Part shown: one piece after another, positions 61,161-64,000 of the stretch
Numbering within the stretch: position 1 is the stretch's first letter
How the letters are laid out: each line of letters opens with the position of its first letter
Assembly: GCF_001545035.1 (NCBI RefSeq)
Contig: NZ_FCOJ02000016.1
Coordinates: 1 to 64,000 of the forward strand
DNA: 64,000 nt
DNA from: Caballeronia glebae
Lineage (GTDB): Bacteria > Pseudomonadota > Gammaproteobacteria > Burkholderiales > Burkholderiaceae
Direction of reading: 5' to 3'
The notes under the pieces: generated by a model
Told to the model about the DNA's origin: nothing
The model's database searches: none
The model's input: only the letters and a program-made list of their open reading frames with translations
Translations under genes and position numbers: made by a program

Positions 61161-61823
61161 ATGACCACGCGAGCGGATGAAATTCTGACGACGCTTGAGA
61201 GCGAAATTCTTTCTGGCCGTCTGCCGCCCGGCTCGCGGCTGGAGGAAACGGAACTCTCGGAGCGCTTCGCATGCTCGCGCACGCCGATTCGCGAAGCGCT
61301 GCGCCAACTTGCGTCCGAAGCGCTCGTCACCATGCGTCCGCGCCAGCCGGCAACGGTCGCCGCACTTTCGGCACGCAAGCTGCTCGAAATGTTTCAGGTC
61401 ATGGCCGAACTCGAAGGCCTGTGTGCGCGCCTCGCCGCGCGCCGTGCAACGCCGCAGCAAATAGCGCGGCTGCGCGATACGCAGGTCGAACTGCGCGGCG
61501 CGCTCGATGCCGACCAGGTCGACAGCTTCTACGAGATCAATCGCCGCTTTCACGAACTCGTCTATGAGGCGAGCCAGAACGAATTCCTCGCAGACCAGAC
61601 GCGCGGCCTGCGTAACCGCGTGTCGATCTATCGCAAGATGGTCACGCAAAAGGTTCGGCGTCGTCTGGATACGGTCGACGAACACGAGCAGGTGATCGCC
61701 GCCATCGAGCGCGGCGACGGCGACACGGCCGCCAAGGCTATGTCCGCGCACGTCAATCTGCTCGGCGAGCAAATGCTCGATTTCATCGCCCTGTTCCCTG
61801 AACCGGCCGAGGTCATCGAATAG
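61161..61823 (+). CDS. GntR-family regulator with FCD effector domain
   Basis: 220 residues. The winged helix covers 1-70 (LESEILSGRLPPGSRLEETELSERFACSRTPIREALRQLASEALV), with the hallmark RTPIREALR. The FCD helical effector domain covers about 78-210 (NRRFHELVYEASQNEFL, HEQVIAAIERGD), with His residues that usually bind a metal and a carboxylate ligand. It precedes an MFS transporter and an SDR and probably represses both through the inverted repeats at 61914 and 63437. Confidence 0.87.
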   Translation: MTTRADEILTTLESEILSGRLPPGSRLEETELSERFACSRTPIREALRQLASEALVTMRPRQPATVAALSARKLLEMFQVMAELEGLCARLAARRATPQQIARLRDTQVELRGALDADQVDSFYEINRRFHELVYEASQNEFLADQTRGLRNRVSIYRKMVTQKVRRRLDTVDEHEQVIAAIERGDGDTAAKAMSAHVNLLGEQMLDFIALFPEPAEVIE

Positions 61824-61913
61824 GCGCGGCTCGTCCACCTGAACCGTTAAGCGCCGCTCGCCGTCACCGCACGGCGCGCCCTCGCACCTCCGCTTTTTGA
61901 AAATATCCTTGCA

Positions 61914-61945
61914 TTGTATTTTGGATCGGTATTATCTGGATACAA
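61914..61945. promoter_or_regulatory. Inverted repeat, candidate GntR operator upstream of the MFS gene
   Basis: ttgtat (61914-61919) and atacaa (61940-61945) are perfect inverted arms. An additional atacaa lies at 61962-61967. It sits in the 197-base gap between the regulator and transporter. The half-site tgtat/ataca recurs, at nearly the same distance, before the SDR gene at 63437-63473. Confidence 0.55.
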
Positions 61946-62020
61946 AGAACCCGGACTCGAAATACAAAAAGCCGGGTTTCCACCGACAAAACCGGCCGAA
62001 GCCAACGCAAGGAGCAGGCG

Positions 62021-63337
62021 ATGAGCGACACGCTGCATGCCGCGAGCGACGTAGGGCAAGCGCAAAAAATCGAAGACCGCATGTACCGGAAAGTCACGCT
62101 GCGGCTCATCCCTTTCCTGATTCTCTGCTACGTCGCCGCGTATCTGGATCGCGTGAATATCGGATTTGCGAAGCTGCAGATGCTGAGCGACCTGCAATTC
62201 AGCGAAACCATCTACGGACTGGGCGCGGGCGTATTCTTCATCGGCTATTTTCTGTTCGAGGTGCCCAGCAATCTGATGATGCAGCGTGTCGGCGCGAAGG
62301 CGTGGATCGCGCGGATCATGGTGACGTGGGCGCTCATCTCGGGCGCGTTCTTCTTCGTGCAGACACCGACGCAGTTCTACGTGCTGCGGTTTCTGCTCGG
62401 TTCGGCCGAAGCGGGCTTCTATCCGGGCGTCGTGTTGTATCTGATGCAGTGGTATCCGGCGCGGCGCCGCTCACATGTGCTCGCCATTTTCATGGTCGGC
62501 ATTCCGCTCGCGGGCATCATCGGCGGGCCGTTGTCGGGCTGGATTCTGGAGGCGTTCAGCGGTGCGCACGGGCATTCCGGCTGGCGCTGGCTGTTTCTCA
62601 TCGAAGCGGTGCCGTCGCTCGTGCTCGGTATCGTGGCGTTCTTCTATCTGAAGAACCGGCCCTCCGATGCGAACTGGCTCACGCGTGAGGAGGCCCGTTT
62701 GATTTCGGATGCGCTCGATACGCCCGGCAACCGCCACGCGCGCATTTCCGAAACAGTCGGCCAGGTGTTCCGCGATCCGCGCATGCTGCTAATGGCGCTG
62801 ATCTACTTTTGCGTGATCATGGGTCAGTACGGTCTGACGTTCTGGATGCCCACGCTCATCAAGGCGTCCGGCGTGTCGGGCGCGCTGAAAATCGGCGTAC
62901 TGTCGGCCATTCCTTTCGCGGTCGGCGCCGTCGCGATGGTCTCGTTCGGGCGCAACTCGGACCGTACCGGCGAGCGCCGCTGGCATCTGATCGTGCCCAT
63001 GTTGATCGGCGCAGCCGGCTACGCGATCACGGCGTCGTCGGGGTCGAACGTGCCGCTGGCGCTCGTCGGCCTGTCGCTCGCGGCGGCGGGCGTGCTCACG
63101 CCTGGGCCGCTGTTCTGGGCGCTGCCGTCCGCAATTCTCGCGGGAACCGGCGCGGCGGCGGGCATCGCGGCGATCAACGCTTTCGCCGGCCTCGCGGGAT
63201 TCGTCAGTCCGTATTTAATCGGCTGGCTGCGCGACCTCACGCATACATCCGTGATCGCGATGTACGTCTCCGGCGGCGTGCTGGTCGTCGGCGCGGCCAT
63301 GATCCTGTTGATACCGGCCAAGCTCGTGAATCGCTGA
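62021..63337 (+). CDS. MFS transporter, anion:cation symporter (tartrate/hexuronate-like) family
   Basis: 438 residues with twelve hydrophobic segments. It begins AQKIEDRMYRKVTLRLIPFLILCYVAAYLDRVNIGFAKLQM, the very typical ACS-family entry with the conserved arginine/aspartate pair, and the GPLSGWILE motif follows. Relatives carry phthalate, tartrate, gluconate-type or glucarate-type acids, and the substrate is not fixed by sequence. A GGAG ribosome site is present. It ends with a strong terminator. Confidence 0.88.
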   Translation: MSDTLHAASDVGQAQKIEDRMYRKVTLRLIPFLILCYVAAYLDRVNIGFAKLQMLSDLQFSETIYGLGAGVFFIGYFLFEVPSNLMMQRVGAKAWIARIMVTWALISGAFFFVQTPTQFYVLRFLLGSAEAGFYPGVVLYLMQWYPARRRSHVLAIFMVGIPLAGIIGGPLSGWILEAFSGAHGHSGWRWLFLIEAVPSLVLGIVAFFYLKNRPSDANWLTREEARLISDALDTPGNRHARISETVGQVFRDPRMLLMALIYFCVIMGQYGLTFWMPTLIKASGVSGALKIGVLSAIPFAVGAVAMVSFGRNSDRTGERRWHLIVPMLIGAAGYAITASSGSNVPLALVGLSLAAAGVLTPGPLFWALPSAILAGTGAAAGIAAINAFAGLAGFVSPYLIGWLRDLTHTSVIAMYVSGGVLVVGAAMILLIPAKLVNR

Positions 63338-63366
63338 TTCAAACGCGTTCTCATCGTTCGAGAAGG

Positions 63367-63398
63367 AAACGGCATGCCGCCACGCATGCCGTTTTTTT
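63367..63398 (+). terminator. Rho-independent terminator after the MFS gene
   Basis: aaacggcatgc (63367-63377) pairs with gcatgccgttt (63384-63394), followed by further Ts to 63398. It is a long GC-rich stem with a T run, 30 bases past the stop. Confidence 0.9.
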
Positions 63399-63436
63399 AT
63401 TTGCGAAGATGGTCTTTTTGTATTTCTGCGTGGTAC

Positions 63437-63473
63437 TTTATGTATTCGTACAGTGACTTTATAGATACATAAA
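63437..63473. promoter_or_regulatory. Inverted repeat before the SDR gene, candidate GntR operator
   Basis: tttatgtat (63437-63445) and atacataaa (63465-63473) are perfect nine-base arms. The arm cores (tgtat/ataca) and centre spacing resemble the repeat at 61914-61945. It ends 11 bases before the SDR ATG, so a protein bound there would block transcription or translation. Confidence 0.55.
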
Positions 63474-63483
63474 AGGGGGTTAC

Positions 63484-64000
63484 ATGGAACTGAACTTCAA
63501 GGGCAAGTCGGCGCTGATCACCGGCGCGTCGAAGGGAATCGGGCTGGCGACGGCGTGGGCGTTTGCTGCGGAGGGCATCGAGGAGCTGCATCTGGCGGCG
63601 CGCTCCGCCGACGCGCTGCATCGTGCGCAGGACGAAATCGCGACCCGGCACGGCACGCGCGTGCACGTGTACGCGACGGATCTGTCCGTCACGCAGAACG
63701 CCATCGATCTCGCGCGCGCCTGTTCTAACGCCGACATCCTGGTGAACAACGCTGCCGATTCCAGCCCCGGCCCGCTCGACAAGATGACGGACGAGCAATG
63801 GCGCGCGAGCCTCGACATGAAGATCTTTTCCTACGTGACGTTGACGCGCGAACTATATGCGTCGATGAAGCAGCGCGGGAGCGGCGTGATCGTCAACGAC
63901 ATCGGCAATTCCGGCGAAAACTGGGACGCGAACTACATCATCGGTTCAACCGGCAATGCCGCGATGATGGCCTTCACGCGCGCGATCGGCGGCTGGGCGC
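63484..64000 (+). CDS. Short-chain dehydrogenase/reductase (partial, cut by the window end)
   Basis: At least 172 residues from ATG 63484. The cofactor motif is SALITGASKGIGLATAWAF, followed by ILVNNAADSSPGP and GVIVNDIGNSGENWDANYIIGSTGNAAMMAFTRAIGG. The catalytic tyrosine is visible (ANYIIGS), but the position four residues on, usually lysine, is serine, as in an unusual SDR subfamily. It follows the GntR-controlled transporter and may act on the imported acid. Confidence 0.82.
   Translation, partial: MELNFKGKSALITGASKGIGLATAWAFAAEGIEELHLAARSADALHRAQDEIATRHGTRVHVYATDLSVTQNAIDLARACSNADILVNNAADSSPGPLDKMTDEQWRASLDMKIFSYVTLTRELYASMKQRGSGVIVNDIGNSGENWDANYIIGSTGNAAMMAFTRAIGGWA

Noticed and set aside
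60830..61180. 116-residue plus-strand ORF overlapping the GntR start
   Set aside because: No ribosome site, no family, mixed composition. The overlap with the well-supported GntR gene makes it unlikely. Mentioned only as part of the lower-GC interval.
1..64000. tRNA, rRNA, CRISPR array, intact insertion sequence or integrase
   Set aside because: Nothing with the expected folds, repeat spacing, terminal inverted repeats or transposase motifs was found by reading. A dedicated RNA search would be needed to exclude short non-coding RNAs.

Overview
The window is high-GC DNA with dense, overlapping operons, GNBR-style coding bias, LysR-rich regulation and gene families typical of Burkholderiaceae (Burkholderia, Paraburkholderia or Caballeronia). 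The genus assignment is inferred from gene content and style, not from any marker gene. No rRNA, tRNA, CRISPR array or intact insertion sequence was seen.

Layout. (1) About 0.2-21.2 kb is a sulfur-scavenging region. It holds a sulfonate-type ABC importer (ssuC-ssuB-ssuA order), an opposing operon of SDR-like protein, tetra-rhodanese, two flavin-dependent C-S/N monooxygenases and an SfnB-type acyl-CoA dehydrogenase, and then a second tetra-rhodanese followed by a polar amino acid ABC importer. Divergently to that importer runs a small ORF, the ABC ATPase, a cysteine-dioxygenase-like cupin, a PLP C-S lyase, a second solute-binding protein, an FAD monooxygenase and a third tetra-rhodanese. A small toxin-tail/immunity-like pair sits at 9.4-10.0 kb. 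(2) 21.4-29.7 kb is a nine-gene minus-strand operon: a Pot-type ABC importer, an opine-oxidase-like A/B/C flavoenzyme set, a further FAD oxidase and RidA, with a divergent LysR gene. (3) 30.9-40.1 kb holds a PHBH-fold monooxygenase opposite a BTAD/alpha-beta-hydrolase fusion, a 1211-residue SAM-cyclase-AAA-TPR signalling protein, a DUF4242-like protein, and an alpha/beta hydrolase opposite a LysR regulator. (4) 40.4-44.5 kb is a curli-type amyloid operon, csgE-csgF-csgG-csgB-csgA, with a very long CsgA. (5) 44.6-49.3 kb is a second opine-oxidase-like A/B/C set with a cationic amino acid-type binding protein and a LysR gene. (6) 49.5-57.8 kb is a complete malonate decarboxylase locus (mdcABCDE-madLM-mdcGH with a convergent mdcR-like gene). 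(7) 58.1-60.4 kb holds a secreted beta-propeller protein and three short hypothetical genes, followed by a lower-GC stretch without a convincing gene. (8) 61.2-64.0 kb is a GntR regulator, an MFS organic-acid transporter and an SDR cut by the window end, with candidate shared operators.

How it works together. The first 21 kb reads as uptake and desulfurisation of organosulfur compounds under sulfate limitation: sulfonates or sulfones by FMNH2-dependent monooxygenases, and a sulfur amino acid or thiol by the dioxygenase/lyase/FMO set, with three multidomain rhodaneses handling the released sulfane sulfur. The two A/B/C oxidase clusters fit catabolism of opine-like or other N-substituted amino acids in a plant-associated or soil organism. 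The curli operon fits biofilm formation, and the mdc locus fits use of malonate, a common plant acid. Function in regions 1 and 2 is inferred from families and gene order. Substrates cannot be read from the sequence.
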